NCBI GenBank assembly: GCA_001949185.1
Contig: BDGG01000001.1
Location: forward strand, 8,946,745 to 9,010,744
DNA: 64,000 nucleotides
Direction: 5' to 3'
From: Ramazzottius varieornatus
Taxonomy: Eukaryota > Tardigrada > Eutardigrada > Parachela > Ramazzottiidae
Below are positions 21,638 to 33,310 of this stretch, piece by piece. A program made the position numbers and the translations under genes. The notes under the pieces were generated by a model that worked only from the letters and a program-made list of their open reading frames with translations, searched no databases and was not told where the DNA came from. Numbering within the stretch: the first letter of the stretch is position 1; each line of letters begins with the position of its first letter.

Positions 21638-23648
21638 TGAAGAATGGCGCTATACCTGCCAGTTAGCTCCCTCTATATGATATACTGCTGTCACGTTAAA
21701 TAAACGGCACAAGATAAATGGGCAGGTAAGGCTGCTCAGTGCAGATGCGGAGCAGTGAAGCGACTGATCACTGACGTTTCTGACAGTTGGTGGCAAAGAC
21801 AAAAAGCTCATGACGGAATTGACGGAAGACGACAAGGCCAACACCCATGATAGACCTATCCATCCGTCCACTTTCTTCGACGGACCGATGGCCCGACAGA
21901 AAATCAAACGGCTAATTGCCTTGTTTTTCCATCAAAACAAGCGCTCATTACAGTCTTGACGCGCGCGCTACATCCGAAGGAGGACAATGCTGTGCAGCCA
22001 TGGCCTAAACGCAACGTCGACTGCCATTAGCAGCAACAAGTTTTTCGGCTTTTCGCTACCTCTTTTCACCGTTGGCCCTGGTGCCTTCACCACTTTCATA
22101 GTGGCCGCATGTAATTGTTTGCCACAGAGACGACGAGCGCCGATGGCAATTTGTCTTCGACAAGGCGACGATCCTTTCTTTCCATCAAATTAGCCCTTCA
22201 GCCATCCATTGCTGCAACTCAAAAGAAGCACCATACTCGGACCCACGAAAAGAGATAAGAAAACAGCTTGATCGGGTGCCTTTACCTCCATCCAACAGTC
22301 TTTCTTCCGTGTTAGCGCCAGCTTCTGAACCTGTAAAAGGACCATCCAGCCTATGTTCAAAATGAGCCCACAAGAACAGCAGCCACACGGGACCCACGGA
22401 CTTTCCTTAGTATCTCGACATCATCGTCACTGATCCTCACTTCCTGTCCCTAGTTCTATGTCGAAGAAAAGCAACGAAGCAGAAGGCGTCGAACTGGTAG
22501 CGCTTCGTCGGCCACCGGAAGACGCCACCACCACTATGGAAGCTTCAGTCCCTACTTCGCTCTTCACGACGGCTCCCTATTAAAGTCGCACTTCAGACCG
22601 TCTTTTCCAGCTAGCTAGCTTTTCCGCATCCAGCCATAACTTCTGATGGAGTCATCCATCCTTCAGATACCTTGCATGATATATACAGAAGCAGTGACGG
22701 CATAATTACAGTCATCTATGAGCATCGATGGAACAACACGATTGATATATATATATATGCAGGGTAGAAGACATATCAGGGATGATGCCTACCTTCAGTA
22801 CAGTATTTAACACTGAAGGATTCCAAGTTAGTCAAGGGGAAACGCGGCAAAGCGAAGGTCTCCTGTCAATCACAAAAATATTGTAGATCTCGCTACTTCC
22901 CATCACTTGCTAGGTGCCACCGGGATTCCAACACGTCTCCGCTTTTCCCATTCGTAGCCCCTCCCAGGGTCTCCTTCGTCCTTTCCTGCTCCTTTCTGCC
23001 CACCACGCAAACAGGCACAGATCGACGCACACACTTCCGGTCAACTAACGTCAGTTAAGTGACATTGATGATGAATGAAAACACAGACCATTCAAACTGG
23101 CAGGCGGATCAACCTGGATGCGTTTACCAGCTGCAGTGCCAGCTTGCTACCATTCCGCTACAGCGAAATTATCAACGCCGTCAAGAAAGCGGAGCGATTT
23201 ATACTGTTGACCTGACGGCATGTAGTGTCCGTTCCGCCTTCTCTTTGATCGGTAAAAAACACACGAGATTCGTGGAAAGGGTGGTATGACGTCATGAAAT
23301 TTCAGTGCTTTGTGGGGCGCAGTGAAAAACCTCCGCCATCTTGGCTCTTTCTCTCTTTGACTTGCGCAGTGCACAACCGGTTACAGGCCTGTGAGAAAGC
23401 AGCAGCTGCGCGCATTGCTGGTAAGCTTTTGAATCTTGCTTTATGAGATATCCCTTGACTCTCTGATGATTTACTCTCCTACCATCCAAGATTTTTATCC
23501 CAGACTTTTTTAACCTGACCCGCAAAACTGTCTTTTACATGGACAACTAGAGGCTGATCGTTTTCCACCGAGAAGCCGTTTCGGCTTCCTCGGAGAAAAC
23601 GAAGCGCACCAAGCTGTTTGTGGGGTCACGTGACGTTTTCGAGAGGTG
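21638..23648. other. 2 kb head-to-head interval between PKNOX and EPC
   Basis: Contains the promoters of two divergent genes. A (TA)n run lies near 22744-22758. Plus-strand stretches at 21783-21958, 22267-22332 and 22454-22618 look protein-coding with splice-like borders (see separate entry), so a small gene may be hidden here. No copy of the intronic palindrome was found in this, the largest intergenic gap of the dense half. Confidence 0.4.
22267..22618 (+). CDS. Candidate exons of an unrecognised small gene (partial)
   Basis: Two open segments joined by plausible splice sites. Exon 22267-22332 (after aagaaaacag, before gtaaaa) reads 'LDRVPLPPSNSLSSVLAP' and so on, and ends in phase 0. Exon 22454-22618 (after tgtccctag) continues 'FYVEEKQRSRRRRTGSASS' and ends at TAG. 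An upstream open stretch at 21783-21958 follows a tctgacag acceptor and includes 'KKLMTELTEDDKANTHDR', but I could not connect it in frame. The product is not recognised. It could be chance ORFs in a promoter region. Confidence 0.25.
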
Positions 23649-26600
23649 ATGGCCAACAAGAACATGCGGACACGAAACCTCGATCATGCCAAACCACTGG
23701 TCGTTTACGATGCTGTTCACGATGTACTACCGGAGCGTCTGGACATCGCTTCCGGTATCTCCAGGACAACCAACACGGCTCCTACGGGCATGGAGAAGGA
23801 AGAAGAGCTGGTAAGTTTCGAACCGCGTGGTTTGATTAGACCGTTGTGATGCTACGGCTGATTGGTCTCTTTTACGCCAATTTTTGATTGGATGAGCTAG
23901 CTTGTTTGATTGATTTGCTGGATGCTGCGAACATTTGGATAGGCACATGCATACATGCCGAGCCGACGATATCAAACTCTTGTGTATCCATGTGCGTGTC
24001 GGGTATTGGCTAGCGCGTGCCGATGGGTTGCCGGGTTTTATTTTGCATTGCTGACTTACGTGCGCAGCGTGCGCATGCTGAGTTTGTGTTGGCTGTGTTC
24101 GTAGGAGCACCATCTGCAGCTGGCCTTGACAGCAGCTCAGCAAGGAGACACCAAGCATGTGGCGATTCCCATTCCAGCGGTGGTGGAAGTGGAGCACTCC
24201 CTGTACGAACGACTGTATCCCTCGGACTACAAGAAGGAAGCAGAGTTCTACCGAGTACAGGGACTGAGTGGTAAGAAGTGTTAGCCTCATTCAAGGCTAA
24301 GAACCTCTTGTCTTGGGTCTCATTTCGGTTTGTTATAGTAGCTGGACCAGAGCCCGATGTGGTGGACTACTGCTTGGACGAGGAAGATGACAGATGGCTG
24401 TCGACGGTGGGCGCACCTCTCAACATCTCCTACGACCGCTTTGAGACCATCATCGACCGGCTGGAGAAGAGCAGCGGAGCGCAGGTATGCAACAACAATC
24501 CTTGCTGCCTTGACCATCGAAGGGCGTACTTTGACTCGTGTTCCTTTTTGCAGGCGATAAGTAAGGAAGATGCACTGAAGTTGCTGAATGACCGGTCGGA
24601 AGTGGTGACAGCTATCCATCAATACTGGACAGCCAAGAGAGGACGACTGGTAGGAAACTGACGCAGCAGAGGCAAGTAACACTTCTAATCATTCAGTTCA
24701 CTTTTCCTTTGTAGGGACATGGCCTTATCGCGCGCGTGCGGACGGAGAACAAGCGTGATGCACAGTCCAGCCACGATCCGTACGTGGCTTTCCGGCGAAG
24801 AGCGGAAAAGATGCAGACGCGAAAGGTAGGAAGAGTCTTTGTTTGACGGGGCGAGTTTGTGTGGTTGAGGTTTGTTTGGTTGCAGAATCGGAAGAGCGAC
24901 GAGCAGAACTATATCCTGATGTTCAAGCTGAGGATAGCCCACACGCAGGCTTTGATGCGCGACGGCATCATGGATGTGCTGAAGAGTCTGCGGGAGCGAG
25001 AAGTGCTGAAGCTACGGACGTCGCTGGTGGAGCGCCACGAGTTCCAGCTGGGCAATGTCCTCTTTGGCGACGCTATCGGGGAAATGTCCCATCACGTCCT
25101 GGAGAACTACCCCGAGATGAGCCGCATCGAAGCTCAAGACTTTGCCTACAGCGACGACGAGGAGCAGGAGGGCAGCGACAACGAAGGCGCCAACCTCGAC
25201 GACAGCCTGGAAGACTTCTCCGAAGTGTCCGACAGCGTAAGCACCACTCGTTCTAGTCAGAAACACCACCGTATCGCACCATAACTCCGACATGGGACGT
25301 ATGTCGGAGTTATGGGGGCAATACAGTGTAAGATTTTGAGAAGACTTTTAGTCCAAGTGGCGCACCCACTCAATAAGCTTAAGACACTGATGAGATGGTG
25401 CGCCACTTGGAACTGACATGAAGATCATCGTTCCAAGTAGCGCACGGTTAAAGTCTGTCCAACTGGGCCTGTGCGCCACTTGAGCATAACGATCTGCTCG
25501 AGTCTGTTTTGCACATTTCCCATGTTACACTTTGCTTTCCCTTTAGACGGATTCATGGGCGCGTCTGCAAACCATCAGTTCAGCACCGAACAAGGGAAGA
25601 CACTTTGACGACGAAACCGACGAGAATGTGCCCCATCCCAACCTGCTGGCACTGAGCGATCCCCACTACGTTTCGGAAAGCCAGTATCGGGGCGAAGAAC
25701 CGCCAGAGTACTGGCGGGAAGATGGCGAGTTCACCTTTGTCCCTCGCAAGGACTGTAAATACATTGTGGAGGAAGTAAGTGTGGTGCTTCGTCGTTCCTT
25801 GAGGATGTCATTCATTCTGACCAGGCTTGTCTTTCTCAGGATTCACCTGACTGTGATAATGAGGAAAAGGTTGAGGAGGACGAGGAGGCGGTGGATGAGC
25901 GCTTTAGGGGATACTACTTGCAAGATATCCCGGTGATGAGTGCCGCCAAGCGAACTGTGATAAAGGGCGTTTACGCTCGACGCAGCGTCGGCCGTAATGC
26001 CACGTAAGTTGAGGCAGCCTTCTCCTTGTAACCTGTTTGACATTATCTGGCATAATACTGTAGATTCAACATGTCATCGAAGAAAAATCTTTTTTCTTGT
26101 CATAATTTGGCGGCTCTTGTTGATAGGCAATACTTGGATTACTTCAAGTTACCAAATGAATTGTCATGCTGTGATCTGCAACGTTTGCACTTGGACTACA
26201 TCGAGAAGCAAGAAGAGGGCTTCAGTGACGACAAGGAGAAGGCCTTCTTCACCCGGCTAATGGGCCAGGAAGAAAAAGTCCCCGTCTATGCTTTCGCCGC
26301 CCAAGGCCGACTGGATGAAGCCTGTGTCCTCGATAGTCAAGAAGAGCGATGGACTCTGACGGACGAAGACCTGGAGGAAATCTACCAGCTCGCTCTAAAG
26401 TATGCTCAGACTCAGTCTTAACCGGAGATGGGCAAGCAAACTCGACCAGATTGTTTCTCCGAGTGGCGCACGTTGTCAGTGTTACTGACCGGGAACGTGC
26501 GCCACTTGGAAAAGACAGTCAAGTTCGACTGGGTTATTTTCCCAAGTGGCGCACGCCTTCAGTCAACATCAGTGGAAGCGTGCGCCACTTTAGGAAACAA

Positions 26601-28511
26601 TCCTGTCCTGTTGATTGCCGCGCTCTCAGTAGGTTTCAGTGTCGATTTGCAAGATGTAAATTTCATGGTATGGCAGGTGGCAAGCTGATGGGATGGTGTC
26701 GGTACCGTCAACAGTCGAAGAAAGCCAGCCCTTGGCGCAAGGCGAAGATTGGCAGGAATACCAGGTGGCGTGTAGTAGTGTTTGCCTACCTTTCCACGAA
26801 CACAGCTACTGCGCACCACCAGTCTTCGGTGACCTGGACTTCCTGGTGTCGGAGAGTGCCAGCAACGAGGCCGAAGATGGTACCAACTCGGAAACAGCAA
26901 CCGAAGCCACAGAGTCCGTTTCACTGGATGTGGCCGAGCAGGAAGCTGTGGCGGTGTCAGCCGAACCGCCACTTGCTCCACAGGTCAGTTTCTCCCTTCT
27001 GAAAATCAATCATTGCATGAGAACAGCATGAAAGAAATCTCTGGAAGGTCGAAGAAGAGAAAGTACCCATCTCTCAATCACCTGCATATAATATGCCGTA
27101 GACTTGTGACTGTGCCGATGTACGTAGGTGCATGCTATATGGGTCCAATTTGTTCTGGGAGACGCTTCCGAAACCTCCGGTGACGTTTGAACCTGATTGA
27201 TGGTGCTGGTTATGTTTGCAGGTTGGAGGAGCGACACAGCCTGGCAGTAGTCAAGGGGAGACTTCGCCGGCAGCGGCGACCAAGAAGAAGGTGACAGTGG
27301 CGGTCAAGAAGCCGCGTGTCCCTGTTCTGGTCACAGCGATGGCCAGCGAGACACTGGCCGTCTCTAGCCCCAACGCCGCTATTGCCAAACGCACAATCAG
27401 CCAAGTAAGTGCCGATAAAGACTGCAAGAAGCCAACTAGGAAAAGAGCGAAGGCTGGTGAGGGGGACAAGGCCGGCGAAGATGGCCTCGGTGGGTCCAGC
27501 TCACAGTCGGAGAACAGCGGCAGCCTGCCGGCCCTCTTGGGCTCTGCCACGACGCACAACCTGGGCAAGACGGTGGTCAGTAATGGAACGGCCACGGGAT
27601 TGATACCGCTGACCATTCCTTTGCCCAAGAAGGCGATAGCCACACCGGTCAACAAGCCCGTCAAGAAAGCACCAGTCAAGAAGGAGCCACCAGCAAAGAG
27701 TACACCTGCATTCGTCTCATCGCTACCCCTGACTCCGGCTCCTTCCCCTCTGGCTGGCCCAGACAAACCCCTCAATGGCGGTAAGTAGCATTCACTTGCA
27801 TACTTGGCGCCCTACATCAGCCATGATGTGCTCGTATGCAGGGGCATGTCAAGGTCGACGTCCCTCATCCACCTGCATACTCGAGGCTGTAGAGGTAGCG
27901 TGGTATCAGCGTATGCAGGTGCATGTGGTGTTTGGCCATTTCTGTCGGTTGAACGTTGACCGGTGTGTGAGTGTGTGTTTGTTGTGACTACAGAGGGTGG
28001 GAAGAGCAAGCGGAAAGCGCCAGTAACGGCCAGCGCCACAGCAGTCAGCCAGGCCAAGAAGAAGAAGGAAGGGGAAAGCACGACGACGCTGGTGTCGATA
28101 GCGACGCCGGCCTCCTCCTCCTCTTCCAACGGGCTGCCAGCCGTCGTCACCTTCCCTGTGGGTGTTGCCAGCAGCCTGGCGGTGAGCATCAACGGTAGCA
28201 TGCGGACAGCGCCACGGTCGGTGGTGTCGCTGATCGGCCCCAGTACAGGGCTGGTCAGTGGGTCGCCCAGCCTGTCGCGGCCTGTGACTGTGACGGTGGG
28301 TGGTGGTGGAGGAGGCAGCAGGGTCAGCAGCACGGCCTCGGGCAACCCCAACCTGCAGGCCTTGCTGACCAACGGCAACAAGACGGCCCTGACGCCCTCC
28401 ACCATCTTCAGCAACAAGGTCCAACCCTTTTTGGTGCCGCCTGAACATAGCAGCACGCCGCCAACACTGCTCCTACCACATTCCGTCGTTACTAGCAACA
28501 AACTGTGTTAG
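23649..28511 (+). CDS. EPC1: Enhancer of Polycomb (NuA4/TIP60 complex subunit)
   Basis: Chromatin protein that bridges the TIP60 acetyltransferase module to nucleosomes. Twelve exons: 23649-23810, 24105-24270, 24339-24484, 24554-24649, 24715-24825, 24886-25236, 25547-25774, 25840-26003, 26127-26399, 26677-26983, 27222-27780, 27994-28511, giving 1026 residues. EPC-N features: 'TGMEKEEELEHHLQLAL', 'VAIPIPAV', 'PEPDVVDYCLDEEDDRWL', 'RFETIIDRLEKSSG', 'DPYVAFRRRAEKMQTRKNRK'. The last ~330 residues are Ala/Ser/Thr/Lys-rich low complexity. The tail from exon 10 on rests on a phase-matched splice (AA/gtatgc to ggcag/GTGG). If that site is skipped, translation stops at 26421 after 'YAQTQS'. Introns 25237-25546 and 26400-26676 hold palindrome pairs. 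Confidence 0.93.
25353..25482. repeat. Intronic palindromes, copies 16 and 17 (pair)
   Basis: Units at about 25353-25410 and 25433-25482 in the EPC intron 25237-25546. Copy 16 has a longer loop than the others. Confidence 0.85.
26459..26590. repeat. Intronic palindromes, copies 18 and 19 (pair)
   Basis: Units at 26459-26509 and 26541-26590 in the EPC intron 26400-26676. ACTCGACCAGATTGTTTC precedes the pair and GTCAAGTTCGACTGGG lies between them. Confidence 0.88.
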
Positions 28512-29516
28512 CCACCCTTCTTCTCTTTGCCTTTTCTCTTGGGGCCACATTGTTTTGCAAACCAAGCCCTCCTTTTTTCTTCCTTGTTTCTTCGGTAGAG
28601 GGGTACAACGGGAAAGGGTACGTTGAAGTTTGTAGATAACCTATGTGGAGAAAAGCCTTGACTGTTTTGTTTTAAAGACATGAAGCGTGAACCGTGATTT
28701 CGTTCTTTCTTTTGCTTTGTATTCTAACGCAGCCCAGACAGTTTGAACAGAGCAGTCTTGATCTTGTGTTCGCTATTGTATAGCGTTGCACGTGACACAA
28801 CACCCTACCATTACTTTGTACCTGTATTGATACCCTCGTCAATAAGCCAACGATGACATCGGTACTCGACCCACAACGATATCCAGCTGTCTGAAAAAGG
28901 GATCGTAATCATTGGGGAAGGAGAGGAAATTGCCTGGGCGTTGGCTGGGTCCTTGGCAATTAAGTGCTGTATGGGCGGCGCCACGGTCGCTAGAGACACT
29001 TGGCGTAACCTTGCCATGCCAGCTTCTTCGTTCACGTGTGGAAGGTCCACAATTGCCTTTCCACTTGCCAGCTGAGTAAGCAAAACACATTGACACAGGA
29101 CTCGATTAGGCGATAAGAAAGAAAGAAGCGACGGAAACGGCAGCCATAACCGTCAGCTAGGCCAAAAGTGGCGGAACCAGTTTTGTCGATAGCCGAACCA
29201 AGTTCGCAGACATTGGCGCATGTGTTGATATGACAGTAGGTCGGCTACAAAGTCCACCTTTGACTACCGAACAGCAGAACATAAGCGCATATCCTTCTTG
29301 CCTTGCGGCATCCACCTCAAAGTCAAATAAACCAGTTACTACAAGCTAACTGTAGGTTTTGTTTTCATCGAGTACAGTATCGAACCATGCCACAGTTCTG
29401 TTCTAGCATGTGCTCTAAGGCAGCAAATGTTTGTGACAGACTTTCAACTGTCAGTTTCCTTCTTGGGTTAATATAGAGTCCTCCAAGCAGACAAAGAGCC
29501 TTGTCATTTGCCCAAC
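28512..29516. other. Gap between EPC and CRTC-like gene
   Basis: Should include the EPC 3' UTR and the promoter of the next plus-strand gene. A minus-strand open frame (28811-29083) matches nothing I recognise. No repeat was noted. Confidence 0.4.
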
Positions 29517-32004
29517 ATGGAGCAAGGATATCCTGGTAGTGCACATTCGGTGGTGGGGAGACAGAATGGTGGAGGTGACTTGTGCTGGACTGTGCTTCAT
29601 CAAGCCCAGTCGCCATCGCGCAATAGCCGAGCCAAATCGGAAACTGGCGAAGCCGGGCCTAATAGAAGCCTGCGTCGCAATGCCATCCTACGTAAGTCAC
29701 TTCAACATGAATTTCACTAATTAGAGGGCAGTACGTCTTGTGTGGAAGCTGGAGTAATGGGTGGGAAAGAGGTATATGCCTGACCGTATGTCCAATTGCA
29801 GGCAAGATTTACGAGCAGAAGGATCGTGAGGAAGAAACGACCAAGCGCTACGAGGAAGCCATGAACGAGGCCAAACGCGTCCAGTCGCTGGCACCGCCAG
29901 CCTTATCTCGCAAGAAGAGCAACTCATTACCTGATCTGGCCCGACTTCATGAACAAGGCCTCATACACCAATTGTGGGTCAGTACCATCCCTTCACTTCT
30001 AACCTACCTTCCAACAGCCAAATATGACTAGTAGTGCGACCAACGATACCTCATCGTGGCCGGCAAATACAGCAACTGTGCCTTCCTACTGTCCACACAA
30101 CAACTGGCAGTACCGTATAGCCCAGGGCAAAACGAGTGGCCAACCAACATTCAGCAGCAAACATGGCCTAAAACACAGAAAGACAATGCTTGAATTTATT
30201 GTCAAGCCAATGGACACAAAAGGTTGAACCTGAAACAAATGCTTTATGACTGTCTTTTGCAGCCACATGGTCCGACGCAGGAAGGCAGCAGCGAAACCTT
30301 GGGCAGCCGCGCCGCTTCTCCCATGCGCCGTTCGCCATGCCATGTTAGTCCGCGCATGTCGCCTTACCCCAGCGTCTGGCCTCACTCCAATGATGCTCAC
30401 GAGCATTCAGCCTCTTCTCTACCCAAGACTTCCTTCGTCCATGGCCAGACCATGCCGCACTTTTCGACGGCCACAGCCATGTCCAACGGACAGGCTAGCC
30501 GTTATCGGCAGGCAGTCGATGACAGCCCACCAATACCCTCCCTCATGCTGACCAGTCCCGAGGAGGAAAGTGCCAGTCTGTTGTGGAACGACATGGACTT
30601 GCAGGAAGGCGACTGTACTTCCGTCGAAGAACTGACCGATATCCTGGCTTCCCTTATCGATACTCAGGCGACATCTGCCACTTCCACCTCACCTCAGTAA
30701 GCTGGCACTTTCCTGCCTGCAATCGCCACAATGATCCCACTTGATTCTTCTCTTGTGTTCTCAGGGTCTTCAGTGCCTTCTCTCAACCTGTCCAAGCCAC
30801 TTTCAAGACAAGTTCAAGCTCCAACACTAACATCAACCCTTTCTCTTTCCAAAGCTCTCCACTACCTCCCTACCACCAACAACAACAGCAACTACAACAG
30901 CAGCCACAACAGTCCGTCACTTTTACTTCAAGTCCATCCTTCTCAACAGTGCCGGCCGGCGGCCAAAGAACGTCCCAACAGACGCCTCTTCGTCAGGTAA
31001 CAGCTTCCTGCCAAACATTACTAGTACCGGTAATCTACAGTATTGTTCTTACGCCAGGTCCAAACCAACAATTACGCATTAATAAACAACGCGGCAAATA
31101 CCTACGGCAACACATATAACCATCAAATCTTCAGCCCCGATCAGTACGTCTACATCACTTCCACCAGCACCACTTCGACAGCTCCTGCCACTTCCGCCAT
31201 CGACACTTCCCCTTACTTATGTATACCGCCAACTCGGACCAGAGTTTCCTCCATGCCTTCCTTACGACACTTCAGTACCTCGGTATAAACCATCTGTCCT
31301 CTGACCTAAGTTAACACTGCGACTTTCGCATACAAACTGGACAAAATCGTTTTACCAAGTGGCGCACGCTTCCAGCCAACAGCACCGGAGACATGCGCCA
31401 CTTGGGAAAACGCTCTGGATAATTATTGTCTGTCTTGTTGACCGAGCTCCCAGCCTTGGGCGTTCCCGCATCCGTGCCACCACTGTAAAAAAAAACGCGT
31501 CTGCTTTATTGTTATACAGCAAACAGATACGACAGCCTTTTGCGGAGGCATCGTCGAGGATCTGTCCAAAGCCGCCGACAGCACAACCAGCAGTGTCCCT
31601 TCCTTTGCTCCCCCAATCACCACCCAGCCTTCTCCTTATGACCAAGCCACTTCCTCCTACCACAATTACGACTTTTACAATCAAGGACCACTGCCTTCCA
31701 ATAACACGACAGGTAAACATCATTCAAATGCTGATGCCAATTCAAAACTGCTCAGCGACTTGTGGATGTTTCAGAGAGCGAGACCTTCATGTTGCCCACG
31801 CCCATTCAAGCATGGAATGCTACCTTTGACAGTGATGCCACGCTGGTGTTGCTCAACAGCTTGAGCGAATGCAAGTTTAGTCAAAGTCAGGATGTCAATG
31901 CCAAAGCTCAAGAAGCCAGCGATTACATGGAGAGACTGCGGCTAGCCGACAATTACGTCAGGAAGGAGTTGGGTATTGCCGTTTCCGATCCCGACTTTCT
32001 TTGA
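29517..32004 (+). CDS. CRTC-like (CREB-regulated transcription coactivator) protein
   Basis: Eight exons: 29517-29691, 29802-29977, 30018-30200, 30263-30696, 30765-30996, 31058-31282, 31520-31712, 31775-32004, giving 615 residues (CRTCs are ~620-700). The N-terminal helix 'RKIYEQKDREEETTKRYEEAM' spans the first splice. It aligns without gaps to the CRTC CREB-binding helix, sharing K-I, R, E, T, E and M. 'SNSLPDLARLH' follows, like the 'GSLPNV/GSLPDL' stretch of CRTCs. The middle is Ser/Pro/Gln-rich, with a Gln run in exon 5. The C-terminus ends 'KELGIAVSDPDFL', which I do not recognise as the CRTC transactivation end. If the assignment holds it would be a cAMP/calcium-responsive nuclear coactivator. 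Confidence 0.6.
31355..31405. repeat. Intronic palindrome, copy 20
   Basis: CCAAGTGGCGCACG / ATGCGCCACTTGG in the CRTC-like intron 31283-31519. This is the last copy in the window. ACTGGACAAAATCGTTTT precedes it. Confidence 0.88.
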
Positions 32005-32419
32005 CTGAGGCCGTTGGCCCCCATCTGAAGTCTTTGCACACACGCACTTCAGCCTATGCTCTCCACTCTGTATTACATCTTCTTTTCTACTTCTTTTTCT
32101 TACCTGCCAATGCTCTTCTTCCTCCCTTGAAGACCTCTTCTGCCTTGCTTCAGTAATACCAGTGGTTTCAGCTGAAGATGAAATGTGTTTGACGTTTCAA
32201 CGTATGGACAAAATTCCCGACAAAACTGCAGACATGTCAAACCTGGAGCATCAATAGTTCAATACTTGAAGAAAGTGGCATTCGTCGCCGAATGTGGCCC
32301 AGCAGCATCGACGTCAGGAGCGCTTTGGCATTTTGCGCCTACTGGCACTTATTGCCATCTTCCAGCAGCTTTAGACGGCATGGTGATCAGTCAGCAGGGC
32401 TGTTGCTTTCCCACCAGTC

Positions 32420-32605
32420 TTGTATCAGTTCCTATTTTGGAGTTTCAGTTCCTATTCCAGTTCCTCGATCGTAGGAGTTTCAGTTCCTATTCCTATTCTA
32501 GTTCCGGAATTCCCATTTTATTTCTTTTGATTTCAGTTCTCGTTCTTGGAGAAATATCAGTTCCTATTCCAGTTCCCGTTCGGGAACTGGAACAGGAAAT
32601 CAAAA
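32420..32605. repeat. GGAACT/AGTTCC-rich imperfect palindrome, copy A
   Basis: Many CAGTTCCTATT units run on the plus strand up to a centre near 32577-32590 (CCCGTTCGGGAACTGGAAC), where orientation flips. Confidence 0.7.
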
Positions 32606-33109
32606 GAATTGAAATAGCATCTATAAAGTTCCCTCATGTTTATCGCATATGTTATACTCCAAAGTACTACAGCAACCACGACAGTAATAGACCAAATAAT
32701 ACAGAAACATGAACCATGAAAAGCGAGGAAGTACTCAGACCAGAAACCAAAGAAAAATTTCGTTGAATAAAAAATTGATTCTTTAAATTTGCGCCTTGTC
32801 GAAGCCGATTCTTCCGTCCTACGCAAGCGTACTTAGTGGTCTAGAGCACCCTCTCCACCGACTCGGAGGAGGCTGGGATCGCGAAGACGTCCATGGTGAG
32901 GCGGAACAGCTTCGGAAGTCCAGTCTTGTGACTGACCCAAACGTCTGAAGATCCTTGTCTAAGTTAATGTTGATTGACGTCGTTCTGCGATCCCTTCGTA
33001 GCTTTCAAGTGCTTCATGGAGCGGAGAGAGAACTTTCTGTCTTTTTGCGCCTGTGGACCGATCTTGAAAACTTTGGCCTGTGAAGGGATCTCGAACTTTG
33101 GTCAATGCG

Positions 33110-33310
33110 GCAGGAACTGGAATTTAGATCCGCAATTCCAGTTCTGGACCTCCCAAAAATCAGGCTCCAGTTTTTGTTCCAGTTCCAGTACTTCCATTTC
33201 AGTTCTTTTTCCAATATCAGTTCCTTGAAAAACATTTGGTTCCTGTCCCAGTCCCGGGACTGGAATAGAAACTGATAAAAGAACTGCCATCATAGCGTTC
33301 CAGTTCAAGA
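33110..33310. repeat. GGAACT/AGTTCC-rich imperfect palindrome, copy B
   Basis: The same motif as copy A (CAGTTCC, GGAACTGGAAT), again with a palindromic centre (CCCAGTCCCGGGACTGG) near 33248-33264. Confidence 0.7.

Noticed and set aside
26422-26676. Open frames through the EPC intron palindromes
   Set aside because: They read across the repeat units. Splicing from 26399 to 26677 keeps phase and explains the region better.
27251-28501. Long minus-strand ORFs opposite the EPC 3' exons
   Set aside because: Shadows of GC-rich low-complexity EPC codons. No domain and no splice context.
1991-31405. CRISPR-like array from repeated palindromes
   Set aside because: The copies are dispersed through introns of animal genes, not regularly spaced, and there are no cas genes.
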